Of a DNA stretch of 64,000 bases, positions 12,816 through 24,880 are shown piece after piece. The DNA comes from Stomorhina lunata. Taxonomy: Eukaryota > Arthropoda > Insecta > Diptera > Rhiniidae. Position 1 is the first letter of the stretch; the number at the start of each line of letters is the position of its first letter. The notes below the pieces were generated by a model. The model had not been told where the DNA came from. It made no database searches and was given only the letters and a program-made list of their open reading frames with translations. The position numbers and the translations under genes are program-made. The DNA lies in NCBI GenBank assembly GCA_933228675.1, contig OW121744.1, positions 16,733,894 to 16,797,893 on the forward strand. The letters are read 5' to 3'.

Positions 12816-15643
12816 CGTCTGTCTGTCTGTCTGTTGAAATCAAGTTTCTGAAGTCCCTGGAGGATGGACTTACATAAATTATATATCAGATTTTAGGAAA
12901 TTCTCCCGCAATGAACGCTATTAAATTTCATTAAAATCGGTTTATAAACACCGAAAATATCGAAAAAATACCAAAAATTAGACGAAAATTTGAAAATTTT
13001 TGATTGAAACACACTTTTAAATAACAAGAGAAAAAAGATACTCCTGGTGTACATGTGATAATATGTTATATATCAGATTGTAGGAAATATTTTCCCAAAG
13101 CACTCTGTAAAATTTTATCAAAATCGGTCCATAAACAACTGAGATATCGCCAAAACACTGAATTTGATGTATCGCAAATTGCCCAAAGTACACATTAGAG
13201 AATGTTTGTTGAAAAAATTAAATGCAGAAATAGGAAAAACTATCCTCCTTTAGTACGGACCTACATAAATTTTATATCAGATTTTAGGAAATTCCCCCAC
13301 CAAGCACGTTATTAAATTTTATCAAAAGCGGTCTATAAACAATTGAGATATCGCCATAACACTACATTTGATGTACAGCAAATTGCCCAAAGTACGTGTC
13401 TAAGAAATTTTGTTTACATTTTGTAAGTATTGTTTCAGCGATATCTCAGGTGTTTATGGACCGATTGTGATGAAATTTGACATCGTTCTTTATGGGAGGA
13501 GTTTCTAAAATCTGATATATATACTCCACAAATCTGATTATGAATACCATTCAAATTGTACCGATCAACTCAGAATCGGCACAAGAATCGATTTCGCGAC
13601 CTCCGTCCGTCTGTTTGCCCGTCCGTCCGTCTACCTGTCCGTCCGTCTACTTGTCTGTCCTTTTTTCTGTTGTAGTCAAGTTTTTGGAGCTCCTGTTTTG
13701 TCGATATCTCAGATGTTTATTTTGATGAAGTTTAATAGCGTCCTTCGCAGGGGATTATCTAAATCCTGATGAATTCTGTAATTTGTGGTAGATATAATTT
13801 AGCGTTTAAGCGATGGTGTTTTGATCGACAATGTTGAAATTCAGGGTTGGGACAATTCAGGAGCTCCACAAATCTGGTTTTAGCAGACAGACACACTGCA
13901 TTTATCTTAATTTTGTGTCTGACTTTTGAACATTATGATAACATTTGAGAATGTATTATATATCAAATTATAGGTAATCTTCCTAGGAAGTACATATGTA
14001 TGTAAGTATCTCACATATCAACAAAAATTTAAATTTTTTAATTGCAATTGGGAGAAATCCGTTCACGTTTGACAATTGATCCCGTATAACTTCGCCTAAG
14101 GCAATCTCTTAGTAGCTAATAAATGACAAATTATAATAGATACGATGATGACATTTAGTATAAAGACGTTGTACAATATTGATATTCAGGACAATAGCGC
14201 CTAAAATAAACTTTCTAGAGGGACAACATTTGACAAAAGTATTTCTGATCTCTTGAAAAGTTCGATATTGAAAATGGGCGAGCTCTATTCACATTTAGTG
14301 AAATCTCCCATATAAACCCGACCGGGAATCGATTTAATGCTGATAAATTAAATCACATTAAAATTGCACAAAGAACTAGAGCAAAACTTTCCAAACATCC
14401 ATCGGACAGATCGAAAGAACTATACATCCCTGAATAGCTCAGTTTGTTGAATATGTGGATGTCACCTATATGGATTGGAACACCTTTTAATAATCCCTGA
14501 GTCTAGCAAAATACTCAGTATATTTTGTGACTCGGAACAGAAAACAAACAAAATCCAATGTATGAAATGAAAAGACAACGAATTTGGATATTAGATTAAG
14601 TTTATTTCTGTAGGAACAAATGGATCTTACCAACACGTCTTGTTCTGGATAGGAATCGATCAAGAAGAACGATTAGTTGGCGGAAATATCTATCTGAGCC
14701 TTATTTCTAGTTTGACATTTAATTTAGGCTTTAATATTTAGAAAGAGATAGATAGTATGCTGCAAAGTAACTCATTCAGCAAGTACATTTATTGCCACTA
14801 TGCACTATTTGGGGGAAATGGGGACAATAAATGGCAATATTTGTAATTTCAGGAATTTGGCGTAAACAATCCCAAATATTATTGATGAAGTGTTCATTTT
14901 AATTAATTAACTAACTTCAAATTAATAAGTAAACTTTTCCGACAAAGCTGATAACCATCCATTCAAAAGCTATATATTTCACGTATGTATCTAAAACTAA
15001 GAGTGTATACCCTATAATTTTAAGGCTTGTATACATTGACAATCATTGTTAAAGCTTTGACCTAAATCAGTCCGCTAACTTCAGAGTTTTACATAACTAA
15101 TCAAGAACTTTTACTAGTTGGATAATTCGTACGAATTAAAGTGCACAACCCTCACTGGGCACAGCGTTTTTGGGTTGCATGTCAGAATACTTAAACTTCA
15201 TGAAATCGATGTGCTATTGCAAATCTAAGGGCATCTACATTTTGAAGCATCTTTTCTGCATAGTTTATCTGGTCTATCGAACTTTATTAAATGTTCGTAA
15301 AATATGTGTCTATTTTATTTCGAAGCTACTGGCTGGCTTAAATATGCATTCTCTACTTGTAGTCTAGTAATCATTATCTTTCACAAAGGGACCACTTTAG
15401 AACCCAAGTGAAGCTTCCCTAGACATCAGCCACCTGCCCAACCTAACCTTTGGGTGCATAACTATTCTAGATGATGACGCCACCGAAAAGGTTTTCGTTT
15501 TCCGACTCTTAATTTTAAAGACTCTTTGCATATAATACTAGTATAACCAAATATTGCTACGAATTACATTAAGTACTTTTGGAACACCATTGGTGAAGGG
15601 TATCCAAGATTCGGCAAAGCCGAATATACCACTCTTACTTGTT
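12650..15643. mobile_element. Composite interspersed element(s) with ACCCTTCACCA ends
   Basis: The left end carries TATACCCTTCACCAATAGG, a short hairpin (CCCTTCACC ... GGTGAAAGGG). The right end carries GGTGAAGGGTAT, a hairpin ATTCGGCAAAGCCGAAT (15609-15625) and CTTACTTGTTT. Inside are GTCTGTCTG/GTCCGTCC microsatellites at 12780-12832 and 13601-13660, each preceded by a copy of a CTCAGAATCGG segment. Five diverged copies of a ~100-bp segment containing ATCAGATTTTAGGAAAT and AAAATCGGT are present: three direct (12860, 13050, 13240) and two inverted (13440, 13690). This looks like nested, decayed non-autonomous elements common in flies. The superfamily is not determined. The part from 14.1 to 15.58 kb is unique and unrecognised. 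Confidence 0.6.
12781..12833 (+). repeat. GTCTGTCC/GTCTGTCT microsatellite
   Basis: A run of CTGT/CCGT tetranucleotides inside the composite element. A second, more diverged run lies at 13601-13660. Confidence 0.9.
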
Positions 15644-16689
15644 TATTATTAAAACGTTTTGGTATTTCGTTTTTTTTTAATATTTCTTAAATATTTTAAG
15701 AACTAGTTTAAATTTTTATTGGTTGTCAACTTATTTTTAAATTCTTTTTATAAAATTAGAATGTCCCTTGCGATGTTGGTGATGACTTGGCATTTATGAT
15801 TCAGTTTGAATTCTTAATAAAATGATTGTGACTTGACATTAAAGAAAAATCCATTGATAAAATTTTAAATATATTTTTTTGGTTGAATTTAAGAAGAAAC
15901 AATTTAAAGTTTTTGATAATGATAATAAAAATTAAAATATAATAAGGGTGTTTTGAAATTAAACTTAAACCAAAACAAACTCAAAACAGTAACAGAAACA
16001 GAAAACAGTGGTCATTCGAAACAAAAGTCAATGAACGTTTTTGGCAGTTAATGGTTTTGTTTCTTGTGAATTTCGAAACTAAACAATACTCGAATAATCA
16101 ACTACGGCAAAGAACCTTGTCAATGAAACATTTTTTAAAGTTTAAATTTTGTTGAATTTTTTGTGTATTTTTTTTTATCGACCACAGAAAATATATTTAA
16201 CTTACATATATTTAATCTGAGTATGTGGTTAATTTGTTTTAAATAAAAATATAAATATTTCAATTAAGTTTTGTAAATTATAAATTAGACTTGTTAAGAC
16301 CCAGTGTTATTTGCTACCCCTCAAGTTCCCTTTGTTCCAATCCTGACTCATTTCGTTCAACCCGAGGTCATTGATAACGAAAGATTTAGTCTGAATACTT
16401 TACTCTTAATAGTTTTAAAGATATACGACAATTAGTCATTAGCTGTCGCAGTTCTTAAGATATATTTCCTCGGGTCTACTTTTAAAAAAGCTTAAAGTAC
16501 TTTATGGCAAGAAACAATATAGGTTTAAAATTTCTTTAAACAAACTGACATTCAGTTTTTTTTTTTTTTAATATAGATGGGATTTAATGATATAAACCCA
16601 ACTTGGGGATTTACATTTATTTTGTTAGATTTCAACATTCTACTGATTCAGAATGAAAGTATTTCCTGTCGAGCAGTCAAAAATTTATA
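15644..16689. other. AT-rich unique DNA, no gene seen
   Basis: Non-repetitive sequence between the composite element and the next satellite. It includes a poly(T) tract near 16555-16570. No coding or RNA feature is recognised. Confidence 0.5.
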
Positions 16690-18837
16690 TTGAAAATGTT
16701 TTATAGACAATTTTGTATAGAAAAATTGTATACCGAAAATTTTCTATAAAAAAATTTTAGACCGAAAATTTTCTATAGAAAAATTTTATACCGAAAATTT
16801 TCTATAGAAAAATTTTATACCGAAAATTTTCTATAGAAAAATTTTATACCGAAAATTTTCTATAGAAAAATTTTATACCGAAAATTTTCTATAGAAAAAT
16901 TTTATACCGAAAATTTTCTATAGAAAAATTTTATACCGAAAATTTTCTATAGAAAAATTTTATACCGAAAATTTTTCTATAGAAAAATTTTATACCGAAA
17001 ATTTTTCTATAGAAAAATTTTATACCGAAAATTTTTCTATAGAAAAATTTTATACCGAAAATTTTTCTATAGAAAAATTTTATACCGAAAATTTTTCTAT
17101 AGAAAAATTTTATACCGAAAATTTTTCTATAGAAAAATTTTATACCGAAAATTTTTCTATAAAAAAATTTTATACCAAAAATTTTCTATAGAAAAATTTT
17201 ATACTGAAAATTTTCTATAGAAAAATTTTATACCGAAAATTTTCTGTAGAAAAATTTTATAGCGAAAATTTTCTATAGAAAAATTTTATAGCGAAAATTT
17301 TCTATAGAAAAATTTTCTATAGAAAAATTTTATAGCGAAAATTTTCTATAGAAAAATTTTATAGCGAAAATTTTCTATAGAAAAATTTTATAGCGAAAAT
17401 TTTCTATAGAAAAATTTTATAGCGAAAATTTTCTAAAGAAAAATTTTATACCGAAAATTTTCTATAGAAAAATTTTATACCGAAAATTTTCTATAGAAAA
17501 ATTTTATACCGAAAATTTTCTATAGAAAAATTTTATACCGAAAATTTTCTATAGAAAAATTTTATACCGAAAATTTTCTATAGAAAAATTTTATACCGAA
17601 AATTTTCTATAGAAAAATTTTATACCGAAAATTTTCTATAGGAAAATTTTATACCGAAAATTTTCTATAGAAAAATTTTATACCGAAAATTTTCTATAGA
17701 AAAATTTTATACCGAAAATTTTCTATAGAAAAATTTTATACCGAAAATTTTCTATAGAAAAATTTTATACCGAAAATTTTCTATAGAAAAATTTTATACC
17801 GAAAATTTTCTATAGAAAAATTTTATACCGAAAATTTTCTATAGAAAAATTTTATACCGAAAATTTTCTATAGAAAAATTTTATACCGAAAATTTTCTAT
17901 AGAAAAATTTTATACCGAAAATTTTCTATAGAAAAATTTTATACCGAAAATTTTGTATAGAAAAATTTTATACCGAAAATTTTGTATAGAAAAATTTTGT
18001 ACCGAAAATTTTCTATAGAAAAATTTTATACCGAAAATTTTCTATAGAAAAATTTTATACCGAAAATTTTCTATAGGAAAATTTTATACCGAAAATTTTT
18101 TATAGGAAAATTTTATACCGAAAATTTTCTATAGAAAAATTTTATACCGAAAATTTTCTATAGAAAAATTTTATACCGAAAATTTTCTATAGAAAAATTT
18201 TATACCGAAAATTTTCTATAGAAAAATTTTATACCGAAAATTTTCTATAGAAAAATTTTATACCGAAAATTTTCTATTGAAAAATTTTATACCGAAAATT
18301 TTCTATAGAAAAATTTTATACCGAAAATTTTCTATAGAAAAATTTTATACCGAAAATTTTCTATAGAAAAATTTTATACCGAAAATTTTCTATAGAAAAA
18401 TTTTATACCGAAAATTTTCTATAGAAAAATTTTATACCGAAAATTTTCTATAGAAAAATTTTATACCGAAAATTTTCTATAGAAAAATTTTATACCGAAA
18501 ATTTTCTATAGAAAAATTTTATAATACCGAAAAATTTCTGTAGAAAAATTTTGTTCCGAAAATTTTCTATAGAAAAATTTTGTTCCGAAAATTTTCTATA
18601 GAAAAATTTTTTTCCGAAAATTTTCTATAGAAAAATTTTGTTCCGAAAATTTTCTATAAAAAAATTTTATACTCAAAAATTTTTCTATAGAAAAATTTTA
18701 TACCGAAAATTTTTCTATAGAAAAATTTTGTTCCGAAAATTTTCTATAGAAAAATTTTGTTCCGAAAATTTTCTATAGAAAAATTTTGTTCCGAAAATTT
18801 TCTATAAAAAAATTTTATACCGAAAATTTTTCTATAG
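16690..18837 (+). repeat. 29-bp satellite, TTTTCTATAGAAAA core, ATACCG linker
   Basis: About 70 units of the palindrome core with linker ATACCG. There are clustered variants: an extra T (30-bp units, 16970-17170), ATAGCG (17260-17440), and GTTCCG (18540-18800). Variants sit in runs, the pattern expected from local amplification. Confidence 0.95.
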
Positions 18838-20229
18838 AAAAATTTTCAGTATAAAATTTTTCTATTAAAAATTTTCTTTTCAAATTTTTCTATAGATAAT
18901 TTTGGGTATACAATTTTTCAATAGAAAATTTTCCGTATAAAATTTTTCTTTAGAAAATTTTTCGTATAAAATTTTTCTTTAGAAAATTTTTCGTATAAAA
19001 TTTTCTATAGAAAATTCTCGGTATACAATTTTTCTATAAAAAATTTTAGGTATAAAATTTTTCTATATAAAATTTTTGCTATAAAATTTTTCTATAGAAA
19101 ATTTTTGCTATAGAATTTTTCTATAGAAAATTTTTGCTATAAAATTTTTCTATTGAAAATTTTCATTATAAAATTTTTCTATTGAAAATTTTCGTTATAA
19201 AATTTTTCTATTGAAAATTTTCATTATAAAAATTTTCTATTGAAAATTTTCATTATAAAATTTTCGATATAAAATGTTTCTATAGAAAATTTTCGGTTTA
19301 AAATATTTATATAGAAAATTTTCGGTATAAAATTTTTCTATAAAAAAAATTTTTGGTATAAAATTTTTCTATAGAAAATTTTCGGTATAAAATTTTTTTA
19401 TAGAAAATTTACGGTATAAAATTTTTCTATAGAAAATTTTCGGTATTAAATTTTTCTATAGAAAATTATTGGTTGATATTTTTCTATAGAAAATTTTCGG
19501 TAAAAATTTTTGTGTAGAAAATTTTCGGTAAAAATTTTTTTTTATAGAAAATTTTCTATAGAATAATTCTATAAAATTTTTGTATAGAAAACTTTCGGCA
19601 TAAAATTTTTCTATCGAAAATTTTCGATAGAAAAATTTATGCCGAAAATTTTCTATAGATAAATTTTATACCGAAAATTTTCTATAGAAAAATTTTATAC
19701 CGAAAATTATAATTATCATTATAAAATTTTTCTAAATAAAATTTTCTGTTTAAAATTTGTCTATAGAAAATTTTCGGTATAAATCTTTTCTATATAAAAT
19801 TTTCGGTATTAATCTTTTATAGAACATTTTCGGTATAACATTTTTCGATAGAAAATTTTCGGTATAAAATTTTTCGATAGAAAATTTTAGGTATAAAATT
19901 TTTCGATAGAATATTTTAGGTATAAAATTTTTCGATAGAAATTTTTCTATTGAAAAATTTTATAATTTTAAAATTTTCTATAGAAAAATTTTATAACGAA
20001 AATTTTTTGTAGAAAAATTTTATATCTAAAATTTTCTATAGAAAATTTTATACCGAAAATTTTCTCCAGAAAAATTTTATACCGAAAATTTTCTATAGAA
20101 AAATTTTAACCGAAAATTTTCTATAGAAAAATTTTATACCGAAAATTTTCTATCGAAAAATTTTATACCGAAAATTTTTTTTAGAAATATTTTATACCGA
20201 CAATTTTCTATGGAAAAATTTTATTTTAT
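18838..20229. repeat. Same satellite, decayed, with several orientation switches
   Basis: From about 18838 the units read in reverse-complement orientation (GGTATAAAATTTTTC). They return to forward at about 19620-19710, reverse again at about 19720-19930, and end forward to 20229. Linkers are diverse (CGTATA, GCTATA, CATTATA). Divergence is much higher than in the left part of the array. Confidence 0.85.
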
Positions 20230-21165
20230 ACTTAGACTCAAGTCTTTTATTCAGAATCACATTATATCTTTATAAAGTACATATTTTTTTTTTAAACTAC
20301 TTACAAATTCTCATCATACAAAACGCAAAAACCCTCTAGTCATAGGCATAATCATGTAAAACTTAAAAAGTTAATGCACTGAACTATTAACTACCATCCA
20401 TCCTTCCCCTTCCCTCGTCTCCCTTTGGAATACAATATCAATTAATCTTTTTGAATAATCAACTGAAATAAACTTAACACCAAAAATACTTGAACCTTTA
20501 GACGAAATGACCTTTAAAGAGTTTCCGCTTTCGTTGTTTCGATTTCTGTTGCTGCTCTTCATTAGTTGCCGTCTTCTGCTCGTCTTGTTGTTGTTATTGG
20601 CTTTATTGATTGCTCGTCCATATGAATTGCTGTAGCTGCTGGTGCCGCCGCTATAGTCATTGTCCAATTTATGCGTAATAATCGTATTTTTGATTTTTCA
20701 TTAGTTTTGAATTGTGGTTTGTAGCATAATCTTTTTTCGTTTTTTGTACACTTTTTTTGTTTGTTTTGAGAGCTTCTGTAATAAACGTGATTTGGGAACA
20801 TTAATTATGGGATTTTTTGGGTGTTATCTCGGTGCGTTTAAATTAAATTATGTCTATATTTTCTGCTGTAATGTAACAAATTGTATTGAAAGGTGTGAAT
20901 ATATTAATTTTGTTGAAAATAAGAGTAATATAGAATAGTTTTAAGCGGTTTATGTAAATGGTTTCATTAGTAGAATGACACCTGTTTTGAAATATGATTT
21001 TTTTTAATGATTTTTATTAGTTGTTATGTACTCAAAGCTACATCTTATACTCAGACTAATGTTATACTTTTCTTGCTTAATGTAAATTGTTGTTATTCTC
21101 CTGCCACGCAAATAATGGCCAACCTTGCTACAGACTTACCGCCTGTTGAGAATGCTGTGGTTATT
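20230..21165. other. Unique DNA with a possible short coding exon
   Basis: Non-repetitive sequence between satellite and transposons. The section 20371-20700 is locally richer in G+C than its surroundings and contains the open frame described separately. The remainder is AT-rich with no recognised feature. Confidence 0.5.
20371..20667 (-). CDS. Hypothetical short ORF, N/S-rich (98 aa), uncertain
   Basis: An open frame of 98 codons starts MDNDYSGGTSSYS and contains an asparagine/serine/arginine-rich stretch (residues about 10-50) followed by a mixed C-terminal part. An overlapping frame of the same strand (20562-20801) reads through the same G+C-rich segment. In favour of coding are the locally non-repetitive, less AT-biased composition and the low-complexity N/S/R type common in fly proteins. 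Against it are the lack of any recognised domain, of clear splice sites and of a promoter, and the two competing frames. It could be an exon or UTR piece of a gene whose other exons are outside the window, or chance. Function is unknown. Confidence 0.2.
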   Translation of the reverse strand: MDNDYSGGTSSYSNSYGRAINKANNNNKTSRRRQLMKSSNRNRNNESGNSLKVISSKGSSIFGVKFISVDYSKRLIDIVFQRETREGEGWMVVNSSVH

Positions 21166-21166
21166 A

Positions 21167-21969
21167 CCCAGTAAGAACAGTGTCAAACGTTTGAAATATG
21201 ATGACTTTTACATTTGATATCAAACGTTTTTTTCAAACTTTTTTCAAACCTGAACAGATGTTTGAGATTTACATTTATTTTCAAATGGAGGTTCATTTGA
21301 GAATAAACGTTTGAAAAATGATAGTTTCTCAAATTGATAATAAAGGTTATTCTCAAATCATTTTAAATCCTAATATGATTTGAGAATAGTAAAATGGTGT
21401 TATATAAATTTGATATCAAACCTTATTTTAAAGTTTTTTCAAAGTTTAAAAAAATGAAATGTTTAGGATATTCTAATGGAATGGCATTGCATTTCATCGT
21501 TGCATCGTTATTTCTTGTTTATTTTTCAAAATTGATCCATATTTGAAACTATGGAACAATTGCCAATTTTAATTGTGCTGTCACTTTACTAAATTTCATC
21601 AAATTATTTTGATTAAAAATACAATAATATTCATATGCATAAGAAAATTTTCATTGTTTCTTACAATTTTTTTTTACCTAACATTAGCATGCACCGTTTT
21701 CAAAAACAAAATAAACAAATTCAAAAATATCAAAAATCCAACGCCATTTTATTTATGTTCCACATGTAGATGATATCCACATTTAAAAAACCTTTGAGAA
21801 TGAGGTTTGATAATGATTTGAGAATAAAGGCATTTCTCAATTTGAGAATAAAATCCCCTTTTTGTTGAGAACGCTATTATTCTCAAATCAGCATCAAACG
21901 TTTAACCTTTAAAAAAAGATTTATTTTCAAATCATCCTCAATTTGAGAATAAACCTTTTTCTTACTGGG
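21167..21969. mobile_element. CCCAGTAAGAA-ended non-autonomous element, copy 1
   Basis: The 803-bp segment begins CCCAGTAAGAACAG and ends TTCTTACTGGG, giving inverted termini of about 11 bp. The interior is full of variants of TTTGAGAATAAA and CAAACGTTTGA in both orientations. A near-identical second copy lies at 24127-25893, confirming the boundaries. No transposase is seen and no clear target duplication is visible, so it is a MITE-like element of unknown superfamily. Confidence 0.8.
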
Positions 21970-22046
21970 TCAGTGAAAACGTTTCAATGAAAACGTTGGC
22001 AAAATTTCATCTACAAATTACATTCCCATCCATTGTATTTTCCAGA

Positions 22047-22119
22047 TCTGATCTCGGTAATATTTTGCCTTTTCTCAGACCTCAAAAGAATGATCGCTTG
22101 AAACCGATTTAGAACCTAT
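22047..22119 (+). repeat. Flank repeat, left copy (TCTGATCTCGG ... GAACCTATA)
   Basis: About 73 bp immediately left of the foldback element are repeated, with small changes, at 23789-23849 immediately right of the third arm. Either the element sits in a duplicated host segment or this sequence belongs to the mobile unit. Confidence 0.7.
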
Positions 22120-23368
22120 AACAAGTAAGAAAGTGCTATAGTCGGTCAAGCTCGACCATACGATACCCTTCACCACTAAGGTCAAAAGTTATATTTTTTC
22201 TCTATAAAGACAAATATTTGCTAAATTTTGCCATCATACAAACATTTTCTCAAAACTTTTATATTTAAGCTGCTTCCGACATTTGAACTTATATGAGAGC
22301 TAGGGTCAAATGTGAACCGATTATCTTGATTACAGTTATTACAAAAATTATGTATGTAAAAAATAAACTTAAAATTCCCATTATCTTCAGATTTACGAGC
22401 TTTTTAGTGATTTTTGTATCATTTAGTGCGTTTTTAAAGAAAAGTTTGTATGGGATTAAATGTGGACCGATTTTAAAGAAATTTGGTACAGTGATTTAAA
22501 TTTACATAAATATTATGAAAAAATATTGATATTTGTGGCCAATATATCAGTTCCGGGAAGTGGGACCTATGGCAGGTACCATAAATAAAGGACCGATTTT
22601 GACCAATTACAATAGCCATGGTCCCATTATCAAAAAAATGATCTGTGCGAAATTTCATCAAATTATCTTTAGAATTGCGACCTGTAGTTTGATTACAAGG
22701 TTTACATGGGGGTCCAGCCAGCCAGCCAGACGGACGGAGTCGCTTAATCGACTCAGAAAGTGATTCTAAGCCTATTGGTATACTAAAAGGTGGGTCTAAG
22801 ACAAATATTTCCATGCGTTACATACATCAGCACAAACCTATGGTGGTGATAATGGGACCATGGCTATTGAAATTGGTCAAAATCGGTCCATTATTTATGG
22901 TACCTGCCATAGGTTCCACTTCCCGGAACTGATATATTGGCCACAAATATCAATATTTTTTCATAATATTTAAACCAAATACTGCTTATGTAAATTTAAA
23001 TAACTGTACGAAATTTCTCGGTCCACATTTGACCATAGCTCCCATACAAACATTTCTTTAAAAACGCACTAAATGATACAAAGATCACTAAAACGCTCGT
23101 AAATCTGAAGATAATGGGAATTTTAAGTTTATTTTTTGCATACATAATTGTAACAAGTGTAATCAGTTTGCCAAATTTCGATATAATCGGTCCACATTTG
23201 ACCTTAGCTCTCATATAAGTCCAAATGTCGGAAGGAGCTTAAATATATAAGTTTTGAGAAAATTTAGCAAATATTTGTCTTTATAGTGGAAAAATAACAC
23301 CATTGACCTTAGTGGTGAAGGGTATCGTATAGTCGGGCTTGACCGACTATAGCACTTTCTTACTTGTT
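22120..23368. mobile_element. Foldback element with AACAAGTAAG ends
   Basis: The left end AACAAGTAAGAAAGTG is repeated inverted at the right end (CACTTTCTTACTTGTT). The inverted similarity extends through arms of roughly 500 bp (22120-22640 against 22840-23368) around a ~200-bp centre. Subterminal stem-loops (ATAGTCGG ... CCGACTAT type) and ATACCCTTCACCA motifs are present. Short open frames on both strands are symmetric by-products of the arms. The terminal motifs resemble the right end of the 12.65-15.64 kb element. No transposase is present and the superfamily is not assigned. Confidence 0.8.
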
Positions 23369-23766
23369 TTTCATGAAATTTAAGACACATACTACTTATG
23401 TAAACCAAAGTCACTGTACAAAAATTCGTTGAAATCGGTCCACATTTGACCATATCTCAGATACAAACTCTTCTGCCAAAATGCACTAAATTGGATAAAA
23501 ATCACTAAAATGCTCGTAAATCTGAAGATAATTAGAATTTTAAGTTTATTTTTTGCATTCATAATTTTTGTAAAAACTGTAATCGGTTCACATTTGACCC
23601 TAACTCTCATATAAGTCCAAATGACGAAAACAGCTTAAATATATAATTTTTGAGAAAATGTTTGTGTGATGACAAATATTTGTCTTTATACAATAAAAAG
23701 AACACCTTTGACCTTAATGGTGAGAGGTATCGTATGGTCGGGCTTGACCGACTTTTTTACTTGTTT
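23369..23766. repeat. Third arm of the AACAAGTAAG family (tandem to the right arm)
   Basis: This ~400-bp segment matches 22962-23368 in the same orientation with more divergence. It ends in ACCGACTTTTTTACTTGTTT, so the array is arm, inverted arm, inverted arm. It is followed by a poly(T) tract and the second copy of the flank repeat. Confidence 0.75.
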
Positions 23767-23788
23767 GTTTTTTTTTTTTTTTTGTTTT

Positions 23789-23849
23789 TCTGATCTCGGT
23801 AATATTTGCCTTTTTTCAGACCTCAAGAGATACTCGCTCAGAACCTATA
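23789..23849 (+). repeat. Flank repeat, right copy
   Basis: This is a diverged copy of 22047-22119 with a deletion of about 10 bp. See the left copy. Confidence 0.7.
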
Positions 23850-24126
23850 AAAGATAATCGCTGAATCCTTACTATAGAAGTGTAATAAAGAAAAATTAAT
23901 CTAACCTGAGTGTTGTGGCTTGATCAACTACAATCGATTTCTAATTATTTTTGATAGGAGACAAATATAACCCGATCATACATTCGCTGATCTGGTAATT
24001 TAGAGAATTTATAAACTTTTAGGGGTTAAAATATGCCAGATTTTTACAATTTTCAATCCAGAGTCTTCCGATTCAAGTTTTGTATATCTGTTTGTTATAA
24101 AAAAATGCTTTACATTTTGGTTTCAT
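23850..24126. other. Short unique spacer between transposon copies
   Basis: About 280 bp of AT-rich DNA between the flank repeat and copy 2 of the CCCAGTAAGAA element. No feature recognised. Confidence 0.5.
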
Positions 24127-24880
24127 CCCAGTAAGAACAGTGTCAAACGCTTGAAATATGATGACTTTTACATTTGATATCAAACGTTTTTTTCAAACTT
24201 TTTTCAAACCTGAACAGATGTTTGAGATTCACATTTATTTTCAAATGGAGGTTCATTTGAGAATAAACGTTTGAAAAATGATAGTTTATCAAATTGAGAA
24301 TAAAGGTTATTCTTAAACCATTATCAAACCTAAGATGATTTGAGAATAATTTGAAAAATGGTGTTATATAAATTTGATATCAAAACTTATTTCAAATTTT
24401 TTTCAAACATGAAAAAAAATTCATTTATGTTAAGAAAATTAATGTTTAAGATATTTTAATGAAATGGCATTGCATTTCAAAGAAATTCGTTATTTCTTTC
24501 GGATTTTTTGAAATGGATCCATACTTGACCATAAAACCTTGCTTAAAAAATGTCTAGATCAAAAATTCAATAATATTCATATGCATAAGTAAATTTTCTT
24601 TGTTTCTTAAATTTTTTTTTACCTAACAATAACAAAAATTATATTTTAAGCAAAATAACTCAAATATGATGCACCGTTTTCAAAAACAAAATAAACAAAC
24701 TTAAAAATATCAAAAATACAACGCCATTTTATTTAGGTTCCACATGTAGATGATATCCACATTTGAAAAACCTTTGAGAATGAGGTTTGATAATGATTTG
24801 AGAATAAAGGCATTTCTCAATTTGAGAATAAAGTCCCCTTTTTGTTGAGAACGCTATTATTCTTAAATCAGTATCAAATC

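Noticed and set aside
15170..15367. 65-residue frame with hydrophobic stretch inside the composite element
   Set aside because: No domain, no splice or promoter context, and it lies in decayed repeat DNA.
22473..22814. 113-residue minus-strand frame with some non-repetitive composition
   Set aside because: It lies across the arm and centre of the foldback element, and equivalent frames appear symmetrically in the other arm.
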